A stretch of 64,000 nucleotides of DNA, from the NCBI RefSeq assembly GCF_003287975.1, contig NZ_QMKQ01000014.1, forward strand, positions 45,664 through 109,663. The letters run 5' to 3'. Below the pieces are notes generated by a model that did not search any database, was not told the DNA's origin, and saw only the letters and a program-made list of their open reading frames with translations. Origin of the DNA: Arthrobacter sp. AQ5-05. Its GTDB lineage: Bacteria; Actinomycetota; Actinomycetes; Actinomycetales; Micrococcaceae. The translations under genes were made by a program, and so were the position numbers. Below are positions 49,540-58,588 of the stretch, piece after piece (within the stretch, counting starts at the first letter, position 1; each line of letters opens with the position of its first letter).

Positions 49540-51180
49540 CTAGTGCGGCGTGTCCGCCTCCAGCTCGATGGCCTCGACCCGGTCCCCGGGCCCGGCCAGC
49601 AGCAGCACGCGCCCGGCCGACAGGCCTTCCAGTGCCGGAAGCACCGCCTCGAGGGCCGTGGTGCCGCCGTCGGCACGCGGCAGCACCGTGACCACGCCAC
49701 CGGTGTGCGCCGCGATGGCCGCGGCCAGTTCCCGGGCGTTGGATCCGGCGACCAGCAGCACCTCCCCGATGGCCGGTGCCGTCCGCCTGGCGGACGGCAC
49801 CGGGGCCGCGGCGCGGTCGTGCCGCCAGAGCGCGAAGTGGTACCCGGCCACCAGCCCGGTGGCCACCAGCAGGCCCAGCGGTGCGCGGACGCGTTCGAGC
49901 AGGCCGGCGTCGCCGGCGTCCCCCAGCATGTACTCGAAGAGCCGGAAGCCGATCACCAGCAGCGTGACCAGGGCAACCACGGCGCTGATCCCGAAGACCA
50001 ACACCAGGTAGATGCGCCGGCCGTGCGGTTCCGCCGGACGGGTCGGACGCCAGAAGAACCACCACAGCGGCCCGCCGATGGCCAGCGAGCTCAGGCCCGC
50101 CAGCAGCAGCGTCGTGGCGTCGGTGCCGCCCAGCCGCGTGGTGCCCGTGGCCAGGGCGGCGTTGATGATGATCCCGTTCCCCGAGGCGGCGGCTGCCAGG
50201 GCGATTCCAGAGATCGCCAGCTGCGCCGCAGCCGGAACCGGCTCGGGCCGGGCCCGAGCGATCCGGGCGTGATACAGCCAGGACAGCGTGCCAAGCAGCG
50301 CGGCGGCCAGCGCCTCGGGCACCGGTTCCACGATCGCCGGCACCGGGTCGGTGCGATCAAAGCCAAGGCGCAGCAGCACGTAGAGCAGCACGCCGGCTCC
50401 GCCCAGGGCCAGGAGCGCGGACCCGGCAACGCCGATCGCCACCAGCCCCACCCCGGCAAGCCTGGTGTGCAACTTGCGGGCGCCCTCGCGGACCCAGTGC
50501 CACCACCAGATCAGGACGCCTCCGGTGGCCCATACCAGCAGGCCGAGCCCGGGTCGCCACCACGGAACCCCGATGGCCGCCAGTTCCCCGTCGGCCCCCA
50601 ACGCATGCTCGAAGAGCACCGCCAGCGCGTTGGTGCCGGCGCCCAGCCCGATCACCAGGCCCAGGACGGTGCCCAGCACCAGCGGGAGGGTCGCCAACGC
50701 CTCCGGGCCCCGGCTGCGGTGGCCCAGGATCCACCGGTGCCACACCCAGACCCCTGCCCAAGGGAGCGCCTTGGCCAGGGAGGACTTCCAGAAAACGGTG
50801 TCCCCGCCGGCCAGGGAGGCCAGGGCGCCGATGCCGAAGCTGGTCGCCGTCACCAGGGAGGTGACGTACATGGCCGAGACGTAGATGCCCCACGCGGTGG
50901 CGCGGCGTTCGGCCGGATCCGCCAGCAAGCGCCAGGAGGCCCAGAACACCACGGCACCCAGCGGCCCGCCAACCAGGGTCAGCGCCAGCCAAAGCGCCAG
51001 CGACGAGGAATCATTGAACGCGATGGTCTCGGCCGCAGTGAACAACCTGCCCAGCAGCCCGCCCACGCCGGAGGCAGCCAGGGACACGAGGGCGAACAGG
51101 AGCACGAAGAGGATGATGCGGCGCAGCGTGCCCAGCGCCGGGGCGCTCGGGCGGCCGGCTGCCGCGGAGGGGGCGCTCAT
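49540..51180 (-). CDS. DUF5671-type multi-pass membrane protein
   Basis: 546 residues with about twelve membrane segments in repeated sets (for example IILFVLLFALVSLAASGVGG, WGIYVSAMYVTSLVTATSFG, GVLLYVLLRLGFDRTDPVP), typical of DUF5671 proteins. The last 85 residues are soluble (GEVLLVAGSNARELAAAIAA, VTVLPRADGGTTALEAVLPA) and read like a small alpha/beta domain. Start overlaps the stop of the upstream NTF2-like gene (ATGA). Function unknown. Confidence 0.8.
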   Translation of the reverse strand: MSAPSAAAGRPSAPALGTLRRIILFVLLFALVSLAASGVGGLLGRLFTAAETIAFNDSSSLALWLALTLVGGPLGAVVFWASWRLLADPAERRATAWGIYVSAMYVTSLVTATSFGIGALASLAGGDTVFWKSSLAKALPWAGVWVWHRWILGHRSRGPEALATLPLVLGTVLGLVIGLGAGTNALAVLFEHALGADGELAAIGVPWWRPGLGLLVWATGGVLIWWWHWVREGARKLHTRLAGVGLVAIGVAGSALLALGGAGVLLYVLLRLGFDRTDPVPAIVEPVPEALAAALLGTLSWLYHARIARARPEPVPAAAQLAISGIALAAAASGNGIIINAALATGTTRLGGTDATTLLLAGLSSLAIGGPLWWFFWRPTRPAEPHGRRIYLVLVFGISAVVALVTLLVIGFRLFEYMLGDAGDAGLLERVRAPLGLLVATGLVAGYHFALWRHDRAAAPVPSARRTAPAIGEVLLVAGSNARELAAAIAAHTGGVVTVLPRADGGTTALEAVLPALEGLSAGRVLLLAGPGDRVEAIELEADTPH

Positions 51181-51644
51181 GGCTCGATATCCGTGTCATG
51201 GCAGGTGAGCAACGGCCACGGGGCACTGGAAATCAGCCACTTCCCATCCACGAGGGACAGGCCGAAGGATTCCTCGCTGGCGTATTCGGGGCTGGAGAAG
51301 GGACCGTCCACGTTGGTATAGGAAATGGAAACCGCAACATCGGCGGTGGTCTCGCGCTGTGTCGTGGAGATGAGCGCAACGCGGATATTCCGCTCCGGGG
51401 CGATGGATTCGAACCCCTTGCACCGGGTGTCCGCCCCGGGCTCGAGGAAGCGTTCGGCGCCGGCCTCGTCCCCGGCGACGAAGGCGGTGACATAGCCCTG
51501 CACGACCCCGGCGGGGCTGGAGGCATCCAGCGGTTTCGGTGTTCCGCGGGTAAGCACGACGACAACGGAGACGAGCACGAGTGCGGCTATCACGCACAGC
51601 AGCACCAGAAGTGTCTTCCCGGGCCGCCCAACACCTTTGACCAT
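51177..51644 (-). CDS. Single-pass membrane protein with NTF2-like domain
   Basis: 155 residues. An N-terminal membrane anchor (TLLVLLCVIAALVLVSVVVVL) is followed by an extracytoplasmic domain with the DUF4878/NTF2-like pattern: SPAGVVQGYVTAFVAGDEAGAERFLEP, a Cys in DTRCKGF, paired with a second in PLLTCHD, and VAVSISYTNVDG with GLSLVDGKWLISS. Translationally coupled to the DUF5671 membrane protein, so it may be its accessory subunit. CATACT ends 6 nt before the ATG. Confidence 0.75.
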   Translation of the reverse strand: MVKGVGRPGKTLLVLLCVIAALVLVSVVVVLTRGTPKPLDASSPAGVVQGYVTAFVAGDEAGAERFLEPGADTRCKGFESIAPERNIRVALISTTQRETTADVAVSISYTNVDGPFSSPEYASEESFGLSLVDGKWLISSAPWPLLTCHDTDIEP

Positions 51645-51712
51645 GGCTCAAGTATGGGGCCAAGGACGATGTTTTGCACACCCCTCTCGGGGAGCGTGAA
51701 ATCCGGGGCTGG

Positions 51713-52570
51713 CTAGTTGAGTTCTGCCAAGGCCAGGGCGCCGGTGCGCGGGGCCACTGCCTCCCACTTCACGGTCAGCTCGCCCAGCCGCCAGCGCGCG
51801 GCCGAGTCGCAGATCGGCCAGCCATTCTCGCGCAGGGCCCGGCACATGGCCACGAAGCGCTGTTTGTTGCCGAAGGAGGCCAGCGGTGCGGCGGAAAGCC
51901 ATGCGGCATCGGCCGCGGCGAGGAATTCGTGGATGCGTTCGCCGTCGATGTTGCGGTGGATCAGCGCCTTGGGAAGACGCTCGGCGACATCGGAGGGGCG
52001 GGTGAAGGCACCGAAGCGCAGGGAGATGCTCAGGGTCTGCGGACCGTTTTTCGTCACGGCGACCCAGGAGCTGCGTCGGCCGATCTCATCGCACGTGCCC
52101 TCGATGAGCACGCCGTTCTCGGTCAGCCGCCCGGCCATGGTTTCCCAGATGCCGGCCACGTCCGCCTCGTCGTATTGCCGCAGCACGTTGAAGGCGCGGA
52201 TCACGGTGGCCTGGGAATCGATGGGGATCTCGAACCCGCCCAGGCGGAAGTCCAGGCCATCCAGGTGCAGGGCGGTGCCGCGGGCGACGCGTTCGGGTTC
52301 GATCTCGATGCCCACCACTTGGGCCAACGGGGACACGGAGCGCACACGGTCGAAGAATTCGACGGCGGTGGCGGGAGACGCTCCGTAGCCAAGGTCAACC
52401 GCAATGGGCGGGGCCCCGGTGGTTCCGGGGCGCAGGCGCCAGGCCTGGGGGCCTGTCATCCAGCGGTCCACGCGGCGCATGCGGTTGGGATTGGTCGTCC
52501 CACGGGTCGTATTGCCCAGCGGGCGACCGGTCAGCGACCGTCCGCCGAGCCGAGTCGCTTTCTGAACCAT
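51713..52570 (-). CDS. Class I SAM-dependent methyltransferase
   Basis: 285 residues from ATG at 52570. The SAM-binding motif I region reads IAVDLGYGASPATAVEFFDRV (about 60-80), then VVGIEIEPERVARG for motif post-I and IRAFNVLRQYDEADVAGIWE for the following strand. The N-terminus (RVDRWMTGPQAWRLRP) is shared by related actinobacterial proteins as far as I recall. TACGCT ends 7 nt before the ATG, suggesting a leaderless mRNA. Divergent from gpmA by 86 nt. Substrate unknown. Confidence 0.78.
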   Translation of the reverse strand: MVQKATRLGGRSLTGRPLGNTTRGTTNPNRMRRVDRWMTGPQAWRLRPGTTGAPPIAVDLGYGASPATAVEFFDRVRSVSPLAQVVGIEIEPERVARGTALHLDGLDFRLGGFEIPIDSQATVIRAFNVLRQYDEADVAGIWETMAGRLTENGVLIEGTCDEIGRRSSWVAVTKNGPQTLSISLRFGAFTRPSDVAERLPKALIHRNIDGERIHEFLAAADAAWLSAAPLASFGNKQRFVAMCRALRENGWPICDSAARWRLGELTVKWEAVAPRTGALALAELN

Positions 52571-52643
52571 TGGCTTAAGCGTAAAGTGCCCGGCACCCCG
52601 ACCCGCGCGTGTCACGGAATAAAGTAAGGCACTTCACGCGTCC

Positions 52644-52649
52644 TAGAAT
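52644..52649 (+). promoter_or_regulatory. -10 element of gpmA, leaderless-type
   Basis: TAGAAT, then GGGTTTC (7 nt), then ATG at 52657. No Shine-Dalgarno sequence is apparent. Confidence 0.6.
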
Positions 52650-52656
52650 GGGTTTC

Positions 52657-53400
52657 ATGACTTACACCCTGATCCTGCTGCGCCACGGGCAAAGCGAGTG
52701 GAACGAAAAGAACCTGTTCACCGGTTGGTACGACGTCACGCTCACCGAGCAGGGCCGTGCCGAGGCAACCCGCGGCGGAAAGCTGCTCACCGAAGCCGGC
52801 CTGGCCCCGGCCGTGCTGCACACCTCGCTGCTCAAGCGCGCCATCATCACCGCCAACCTGGCCCTGGAGTCCGCGGACCTGTCCTGGATCCCGGTCAAGC
52901 GCAGCTGGCGCCTGAATGAACGCCACTACGGCGCGCTGCAGGGCAAGGACAAGGCTGCAACCCTGGCCGAGTACGGCGAGGAGCAGTTCATGGAATGGCG
53001 CCGCAGCTACGACACCCCGCCGCCGCCATTGGCCGACGATTCGGAATTCAGCCAGATCAACGATCCGCGCTACGCCAACCTCGGGGACGATGCCCCGCGC
53101 ACCGAATGCCTCAAGGACGTGCTGGTGCGGATGCTTCCGTACTGGGAGGACGAGATCAAACCGGACCTGGCGGCGCACAAGACCGTTTTGGTCACCGCGC
53201 ACGGCAATTCGCTGCGCGCCCTGGTCAAGCACCTTGACGGCATCAGCGACGAGGACATCGCATCGCTGAACATCCCCACCGGCATCCCGCTGGTCTACGA
53301 GTTGAACGAGGACTTCACCCCGGTCACCCGCGGCGGACAATACCTGGATGCGGACGCCGCGGCGGACGCCATCAAGGCCGTGGCCAACCAGGGCCGCTAA
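52657..53400 (+). CDS. gpmA: 2,3-bisphosphoglycerate-dependent phosphoglycerate mutase
   Basis: 247 residues. Catalytic phospho-His in [20 protein letters not shown] (His about 11), [15 protein letters not shown] with the catalytic Glu, and the second His in [18 protein letters not shown]. Length and insert pattern are those of the dPGM family, which interconverts 3- and 2-phosphoglycerate in glycolysis and gluconeogenesis. Ends at a 20-bp hairpin. Confidence 0.96.
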   Translation: MTYTLILLRHGQSEWNEKNLFTGWYDVTLTEQGRAEATRGGKLLTEAGLAPAVLHTSLLKRAIITANLALESADLSWIPVKRSWRLNERHYGALQGKDKAATLAEYGEEQFMEWRRSYDTPPPPLADDSEFSQINDPRYANLGDDAPRTECLKDVLVRMLPYWEDEIKPDLAAHKTVLVTAHGNSLRALVKHLDGISDEDIASLNIPTGIPLVYELNEDFTPVTRGGQYLDADAAADAIKAVANQGR

Positions 53401-53433
53401 GCCAAGCACGCTTCCCCCCGAGAGGGGGATTTT

Positions 53434-53478
53434 CGGGGCCGTGCCCCCTGCCCTCTCCGGGCAGGGGGCACGGCCCCG
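53434..53478 (+). terminator. Terminator of gpmA
   Basis: Perfect 20-bp stem CGGGGCCGTGCCCCCTGCCC with loop TCTCC. Confidence 0.9.
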
Positions 53479-53706
53479 ATCCGTTGGCCGGAAGGCGCCT
53501 TTTTGGCGGTTTGCGGGGGCGGCAGGCAACCTCGCCCACTGTGTCCGGCGCCATGCGGATGCGGCGGACCGAGACGACCTGAATGTGCGTCTGATCACAA
53601 AATGTGCGCGACGGGCTTAAAAAGAAGAATTGGCACTTGCGCACACGGCTTCATGCTGTACTGTGTCGTCTCGACGTACCCCTGAATCACGTAAGGATTG
53701 CATTTC

Positions 53707-54009
53707 GTGGCAACTGATTATGACGAGGTCCGGCCAGACGTAGCCGAGGCCCGTAAGGCCTCCCTTGAAGCGGTCAAGTCCGCAAACGCTCCCGACGCAC
53801 GCAGCGTGTCCCGAGACCTGGATGAGGAAGACACCTCCGACGGTGTCGAGCTGGCGGGTGCCGACCTGTCAAACGAGGAACTGACGGTCACCGTCGTTCC
53901 GCAGAAGGAAGACGAGTTCCTTTGTGGCTCGTGCTTCCTGATCCGCCACCGCACGCTGCTGGCGCGCGAGGCAAATGGCGTGGCATACTGCCGCGACTGC
54001 GAAGGCTAA
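53707..54009 (+). CDS. DUF4193-family small zinc-ribbon protein
   Basis: 100 residues from GTG at 53707 (GTAAGGATTG upstream). The acidic N-terminal half (ATDYDEVRPDVAEAR) is followed by VELAGADLSNEELTVTVVP and a zinc-ribbon-like pair of CxxC motifs, CGSCFLIRHRTLLA and CRDC. This is the DUF4193 family conserved across actinobacteria, including a mycobacterial homologue. Function unknown. Confidence 0.88.
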   Translation: MATDYDEVRPDVAEARKASLEAVKSANAPDARSVSRDLDEEDTSDGVELAGADLSNEELTVTVVPQKEDEFLCGSCFLIRHRTLLAREANGVAYCRDCEG

Positions 54010-54157
54010 ATAAGCCAACGCCCACCAAGCTCTGCCGCTGCACTTTTCCGCGCAACGGCGCCCGCCCACCGACGACCAACTGTCTTCGGTGCCAAGGGTG
54101 CCCGCGTGCGGGATGGATGTGGCGGTTTGGCGTTTAATCGCGCATCCCGCACCACGC

Positions 54158-54202
54158 AAAACGCGCCGGCCCGGCCCCGTGGGGCCGGTCCCGGCGCGTT
54201 TT
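54158..54202. terminator. Bidirectional terminator
   Basis: Outer stem AAAACGCGCCGG/CCGGCGCGTTTT and an inner CGGCCCC-GT-GGGGCCG hairpin, between the DUF4193 gene and the convergent phoU. Confidence 0.85.
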
Positions 54203-54215
54203 CGCGTCATGAAGC

Positions 54216-54875
54216 CTAGAAACCGGTGATGTCCGGATCCCATTCCCCGGTGACCAGGTAGGAGACCTTGCGTGCCACCGAGACGCCGTGGTCGCCGAAG
54301 CGCTCCAGGTAGCGGCTGGTCAAGGTGACATCGGCGGTCATCGGCCCGGAGTGGTTCCACTCCGGGGCGGCGACGGCCTTGAAAATCGAAACATGCAATT
54401 CGTCGATCTTGGTGTTCAGTTCGATGATTTCCCTGGCCACGGCCAAATCGCGGCTGTCCAGCAATTCGCCGACCTTCTTCGCGATCGCGATGTCCAGCTC
54501 GGCCATGGCCTTGAAGGTGGGGGCGATGGAATCGGGGACCACCTGCTGCGGGAAACGCAGGCGTGCCAGCTGGGCCACGTGGCGGCCCAAATCGCCCATG
54601 CGCTCCAGCGAGGCGCTCATGCGCAGGGACCCGACGATCATGCGCAGGTCCGAGGCCACCGGGCCCTGGAGTGCCAATACGTCGATGGCCCGCTCGTCGA
54701 GCTGGGTCTGCAGGAAGTCGATCTTCGCGTCCTCGGCAATGACTTCCTGGGCCAATTCGATATCCGCATTGGCAAACGACTCATAGGCCCGCTCCATGGC
54801 CGTGGCCACCAAACGCGACATCTCAATGAGCTCTTCTCCGATTTGCTGCAGATCGGCCTGGAAAACCTTACGCAC
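54216..54875 (-). CDS. phoU: Phosphate signalling regulator PhoU
   Basis: 219 residues made of two PhoU three-helix repeats (about 5-95 and 110-205), with metal-binding-type acidic helices (ELDIAIAKKVGELLDSRDLAVAR; ARYLERFGDHGVSVA-type segment SRYLERFGDHGVSVARK near the end). PhoU modulates the phosphate transporter and the SenX3-type kinase. Divergent from senX3-regX3 with a 181-nt gap, the standard Pho-regulation locus of actinobacteria. Confidence 0.93.
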   Translation of the reverse strand: MRKVFQADLQQIGEELIEMSRLVATAMERAYESFANADIELAQEVIAEDAKIDFLQTQLDERAIDVLALQGPVASDLRMIVGSLRMSASLERMGDLGRHVAQLARLRFPQQVVPDSIAPTFKAMAELDIAIAKKVGELLDSRDLAVAREIIELNTKIDELHVSIFKAVAAPEWNHSGPMTADVTLTSRYLERFGDHGVSVARKVSYLVTGEWDPDITGF

Positions 54876-55043
54876 GCGGGCGTCCTTTCACTACGGTGGG
54901 GCACCGCGTCCGGCACGGACGACGGAACTGTTCATGTCCATTGTTACAGCACCGGGTGAACCATCCGGGGGAACAAGGTGAACGTTTGGTGAATGAGTCG
55001 CCGATGCCCCCGCTTTGACACGGGTCGGGCTTCGAACCCCGGC

Positions 55044-55049
55044 TAGGCT
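55044..55049 (+). promoter_or_regulatory. -10 element of senX3-regX3, leaderless-type
   Basis: TAGGCT, then AGGAAGC (7 nt), then GTG at 55057. The AGGAAG could also act as an RBS if transcription starts upstream. Confidence 0.5.
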
Positions 55050-55056
55050 AGGAAGC

Positions 55057-56274
55057 GTGAATGATGTCTTGCTATCGGTGGTTGCGGGCCTCGTCGGGTT
55101 GGCCTTGGGCATTGTGGGCATCATGGCGTACCGCGGCTCGATGCTCTCCCGCGGCGGATTGCCCGTGGTCGGCGAACCAACGCTGCCCGAAGGTTCCGCC
55201 GAAGTGCTCTCGGTCATTGGTCGCGCCTTCGTGATCCTCGATGAGGTCGACGGGGTGGTGCGCGCCAACCCGGCCTCCTATGCCTACGGTCTGGTGCGCG
55301 GGCACACGCTGATCCACGAGGAACTGCGCACCCTGGCCCGCAAGGTCCGCGCCGACGGCGTGATCGCAGAGCGCGAGTTCGAGCTGCAGCGCGGCACCAT
55401 GGGTGCCACCAGCATGTTCGTGCACGTGCGGGTCGCCCCGCTGGGCGAGGAATACATCCTGCTGCTGGCCGATGACCGCACCGAGATCACCCGCACCGCC
55501 GCGGTGCGCAACGACTTCGTCGCCAATGTGTCCCACGAGCTGAAGACCCCCGTCGGGGCGATCTCGCTGCTGGCCGAGGCCATCGACGGCGCGGCCGACG
55601 ACGAGGTCGCCGTGCGCCGTTTCACCGCCCGGCTCTACAAGGAATCGGCCCGGCTGGCCGCGTTGGTCCAGGACATCATCGAGCTCTCCCGCCTGCAGGG
55701 CACCGACGTGGTGCTGGCCGGCGAATCCATCGACCTCAACGAGGTGCTTGCCGAGGCGGTGGACCGCAACAAGCTCCCGGCCGAGGAAAAGCGCATCAAG
55801 ATCTCCGTGGGCGGCACCGTTGACCACGCGGTCTTCGGGGACCGCGACCTGCTGATGACCGCCCTGCGCAACCTCATCGACAACGCGATCCGCTATTCCC
55901 CGGAAGACACCACCGTGGGTGTGGGGCTGCGGGAGCGCGACGGATTGATCCAGATCTCCGTCACCGATCAGGGCCCGGGCATCGCCCCGGACGAGCAGGA
56001 ACGGATCTTTGAACGTTTTTACCGCATCGACGCGGCACGCTCCAGACACACCGGGGGCACCGGGCTGGGCCTGAGCATCGTCAAGCACGTGGTGGCCAAC
56101 CACGGCGGAGAAATCACCTTGTGGTCGCAGCCCGGACAGGGCTCGACCTTCACGGTGCGCCTGCCAATGCTCGAGGAATCCAGCGAACAAGACAAATCGC
56201 TTCCCTCGCGGAACGATCACACACAACACGGTGCGCGCCCTTCGGGCGCGCTGCCGGAAGGAGGACGGGGATGA
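55057..56274 (+). CDS. senX3: Phosphate-sensing histidine kinase SenX3
   Basis: 405 residues from GTG at 55057. One N-terminal membrane segment (LLSVVAGLVGLALGIVGIMAY), a PAS-like region (about 50-150), HisKA with the phospho-acceptor His in FVANVSHELKTPVGAI, and HATPase boxes NLIDNAIRYSPED (N), VTDQGPGIA (G1) and GTGLGLSIVKHV (G2). The C-terminal 30 residues are a polar tail. Overlaps regX3 (ATGA) and lies opposite phoU, so it controls the phosphate-starvation response. Confidence 0.93.
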   Translation: MNDVLLSVVAGLVGLALGIVGIMAYRGSMLSRGGLPVVGEPTLPEGSAEVLSVIGRAFVILDEVDGVVRANPASYAYGLVRGHTLIHEELRTLARKVRADGVIAEREFELQRGTMGATSMFVHVRVAPLGEEYILLLADDRTEITRTAAVRNDFVANVSHELKTPVGAISLLAEAIDGAADDEVAVRRFTARLYKESARLAALVQDIIELSRLQGTDVVLAGESIDLNEVLAEAVDRNKLPAEEKRIKISVGGTVDHAVFGDRDLLMTALRNLIDNAIRYSPEDTTVGVGLRERDGLIQISVTDQGPGIAPDEQERIFERFYRIDAARSRHTGGTGLGLSIVKHVVANHGGEITLWSQPGQGSTFTVRLPMLEESSEQDKSLPSRNDHTQHGARPSGALPEGGRG

Positions 56275-56951
56275 CCCGTATTTTGCTGGTTGAGGACGAG
56301 GAGTCGCTCTCCGACCCGTTGACGTACCTGCTGGAGAAGGAGGGCTTCGAGGTCCGCGTGGCCGACAACGGCCTGGATGCCGTCACCGAGTTCGAGCGCC
56401 ACGGCGCCGACCTTGTGCTGCTTGACCTGATGCTTCCGGGCCAGCCCGGGACCGAGGTGTTCCGCCAGATCCGCACCACCTCCCAGGTGCCGGTGATCAT
56501 GCTGACCGCCAAGGACTCGGAAATCGACAAGGTGGTCGGCCTGGAGCTGGGTGCCGACGACTACGTCACCAAGCCCTACTCCTCCCGGGAACTGGTGGCC
56601 CGCATCCGTGCGGTGCTGCGGCGCCAAGGCGAGGGCGACGAGCTGGTATCCAACATCGTGGCCGCGGGCCCGGTGCGCATGGACGTGGAACGCCACGTCG
56701 TCTCGGTGGGCAGTTCGGAGGTTCCGATGCCGTTGAAGGAATTCGAGCTGTTGGAAATGCTGCTGCGCAACGCCGGCCGGGTGCTGACCCGAGGGCAACT
56801 GATCGACCGGGTCTGGGGGTCGGACTACGTGGGGGACACCAAGACCCTGGATGTGCACGTGAAGCGCCTGCGGACAAAGATCGAGCCGGAGCCGGCTGCC
56901 CCGGTGCACCTGGTCACGGTGCGCGGACTGGGCTACAAGTTCGAGGCCTAA
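56271..56951 (+). CDS. regX3: Phosphate-starvation response regulator RegX3
   Basis: 226 residues. Receiver domain with ILLVEDEESL, phosphoacceptor Asp in LLDLMLPGQPG, Thr in MLTAKDS and Lys in VTKPYSSREL. OmpR-type winged helix at about 130-225, with KTLDVHVKRLRTKIE and the wing LVTVRGLGYKF. GGAAGGAGG gives a strong RBS inside the 3' end of senX3. Partner of SenX3; targets in relatives include pstS and phoA. Confidence 0.95.
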   Translation: MTRILLVEDEESLSDPLTYLLEKEGFEVRVADNGLDAVTEFERHGADLVLLDLMLPGQPGTEVFRQIRTTSQVPVIMLTAKDSEIDKVVGLELGADDYVTKPYSSRELVARIRAVLRRQGEGDELVSNIVAAGPVRMDVERHVVSVGSSEVPMPLKEFELLEMLLRNAGRVLTRGQLIDRVWGSDYVGDTKTLDVHVKRLRTKIEPEPAAPVHLVTVRGLGYKFEA

Positions 56952-56965
56952 TCGACCTGCGCGAC

Positions 56966-56998
56966 GGCACCCTGCTTGGCATTGCCAAGCAGGGTGCC
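56966..56998 (+). terminator. Terminator of senX3-regX3
   Basis: Perfect 15-bp stem GGCACCCTGCTTGGC with loop ATT. Confidence 0.85.
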
Positions 56999-57043
56999 CT
57001 CGCGCGCCCTGCCCGGGCGGCCCGGGCCAACGACGCTTAACGC

Positions 57044-57088
57044 CAAAAGCGATGGGCCCGGAGGAATCCTCCGGGCCCATCGCTTTTG
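57044..57088. terminator. Second, bidirectional terminator
   Basis: 21-bp perfect stem beginning CAAAAGCGATGGGCCCGG, loop AAT. AT-rich stem ends give U-rich 3' tails in both directions; it serves the convergent lipoprotein gene. Confidence 0.85.
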
Positions 57089-57129
57089 AAGCGTGAAGCT
57101 TCCCGTCGGCGCCGTGGCGCCCGCGCCGC

Positions 57130-57660
57130 CTAGTGTTCGGCAGGCTTCGGGGACGGGGTCAAGTGGTTGAGAACGCTCGGGTCAAATCCGCCCGGAACGT
57201 ACTGGCGGTATTCCTCAAGGGTGCCGTCGATTACCGGGACACCGACCTCATCGGAGTTGGATCCAACAGTCAGCGTTGCCTTGGCGTGGGCCCCGGGGGC
57301 CACTCCGGTGGAAGGCAGGAGCTTTTCGTTCTCCTTCTTTTCCAGCTGGACGACGCTCTTGGCAGGGACCGCAATGGTGACCGAGCCGGTCGACAGCTTC
57401 AGTTCCAGTGACTGGGCGGCGTCGGTGTCGTTGACCAGGGAGCCGAGTACGCGGGCCTCGTCGGTGGCGCTCTTGGTGATGAGCATCAGGTTGCGGACGT
57501 CAAGATCGCCGACGTTGAGCACGATTCCATCGGATGCGGCGTACTGGAAGGTCGTCGCTTGTTCGTTGATGGCGCCACAGCTGGTAACACCAAGGGTCAA
57601 CATGGCAAGTGCGGCTGCTGCAACGACGCGGCGTCCACGGTTCTTCTGTGCGGTCATCAC
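57130..57660 (-). CDS. LpqE-type lipoprotein
   Basis: 176 residues. Lipoprotein signal peptide RRVVAAAALAMLTLGVTSCG, with the lipidated Cys about residue 28, then a beta-rich extracytoplasmic domain (DGIVLNVGDLDVRNLMLI, ARVLGSLVNDTD, AHAKATLTVGSN) and a Pro-rich end. The fold resembles PCu(A)C/DUF461-like domains but lacks their Met/His copper ligands. Its divergent position next to carD matches mycobacterial lpqE, the basis for the name. Function unknown. Confidence 0.75.
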   Translation of the reverse strand: MMTAQKNRGRRVVAAAALAMLTLGVTSCGAINEQATTFQYAASDGIVLNVGDLDVRNLMLITKSATDEARVLGSLVNDTDAAQSLELKLSTGSVTIAVPAKSVVQLEKKENEKLLPSTGVAPGAHAKATLTVGSNSDEVGVPVIDGTLEEYRQYVPGGFDPSVLNHLTPSPKPAEH

Positions 57661-57969
57661 GGCACAAACTCCTCAATCAGGTTCGAGTTCGGGTGAGCTC
57701 GTGGGCACACGGGTTGCACCCGAGGGAGCCACTCTCGTCCCCTAGCCTAATGGGTTTTGTCCCGAATGTATGATTCGGCCCCCGGCGTAAGTGTCATCAA
57801 TGTGCTGATCAAGGCACTGAAACGACCCGAAATGACCGCTTGACATAGCACTAGATCGGTCGCTTGGGAAGGGCCAAAACCGCGCCATTGCTAGGGAGTA
57901 GGGCAGGACCCCGAATCGTTTTGACCAATTATCGTGATAAACTGGTTAACGGGAAAGGGGTTTATCCAC
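57661..57969. other. Divergent promoter region between the lipoprotein gene and carD
   Basis: 309 bp, more AT-rich than the genes. It contains the carD promoter candidate and a palindrome (57921-57950). For the lipoprotein gene no convincing -35/-10 pair was found. Confidence 0.6.
57921..57950. promoter_or_regulatory. Palindrome and promoter candidate of carD
   Basis: TTATC-GT-GATAA (57929-57940) is a perfect inverted repeat flanked by ACCA (57924-57927) and TGGT (57943-57946) and by TTG/TTAA. TTGACC at 57921-57926 resembles a -35 element, with the matching -10 uncertain. Confidence 0.5.
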
Positions 57970-58452
57970 ATGGTTTTTGAGGTTGGCGAGACAGTTGTCT
58001 ACCCGCACCACGGTGCAGCAATGATCGAAGAGATCAAGATGCGCACCATCAAGGGCGAAGAGAAGATGTATCTCAAGCTTAAGGTTGCCCAGGGTGATTT
58101 GACCATCGAGGTTCCGGCAGAAAATGTCGATCTCGTTGGTGTGCGCGACGTAGTTGGGCAGGAGGGCTTGGACCACGTATTCGAGGTATTGCGTGCCGAG
58201 TTCACAGAAGAGCCTACCAACTGGTCACGCCGTTACAAGGCGAACCTGGAGAAGCTTGCTTCCGGCGACGTGATCAAGGTGGCAGAGGTCGTTCGTGACC
58301 TGTGGCGCCGTGACAACGACCGCGGTCTTTCCGCAGGCGAAAAGCGCATGCTTGCAAAGGCACGCCAGATCCTGATCAGCGAACTTGCGCTGGCCAAGAA
58401 GCTCGACGAAGAAAAGGCAGAAACCGTCCTCGACGAGGTCTTGGCTTCGTAG
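57970..58452 (+). CDS. carD: RNA polymerase-binding transcription factor CarD
   Basis: 160 residues from ATG at 57970 (AAAGGGG upstream). The N-terminal CdnL/TRCF Tudor-like domain ([40 protein letters not shown], about 1-55) binds the RNA polymerase beta subunit. The C-terminal helical domain carries the DNA-contacting [20 protein letters not shown] and [20 protein letters not shown], with the Trp that wedges into the promoter bubble. CarD stabilises open complexes at rRNA and housekeeping promoters and is essential in mycobacteria. Confidence 0.97.
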   Translation: MVFEVGETVVYPHHGAAMIEEIKMRTIKGEEKMYLKLKVAQGDLTIEVPAENVDLVGVRDVVGQEGLDHVFEVLRAEFTEEPTNWSRRYKANLEKLASGDVIKVAEVVRDLWRRDNDRGLSAGEKRMLAKARQILISELALAKKLDEEKAETVLDEVLAS

Positions 58453-58481
58453 CAGCTTCCAAGCACAAATTGATTTGAACC

Positions 58482-58527
58482 CCGGTGGGGATCCGGACTT
58501 CCGCAAGGAGTCCCGGATCCCCACCGG
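58482..58527 (+). terminator. Terminator of carD
   Basis: CCGGTGGGGATCCGGACT pairs with AGTCCCGGATCCCCACCGG (one bulged C), separating carD from ispDF. Confidence 0.85.
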
Positions 58528-58575
58528 CATTTAACCCCACAGGCCGGCCATCGCCGAGCGGGAAACGAACACCGC

Positions 58576-58581
58576 TAGGCT
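58576..58581 (+). promoter_or_regulatory. -10 element of ispDF, leaderless-type
   Basis: TAGGCT, then TGGGTGC (7 nt), then GTG at 58589. It sits after the carD terminator, so ispDF appears to have its own promoter. Confidence 0.6.
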
Positions 58582-58588
58582 TGGGTGC

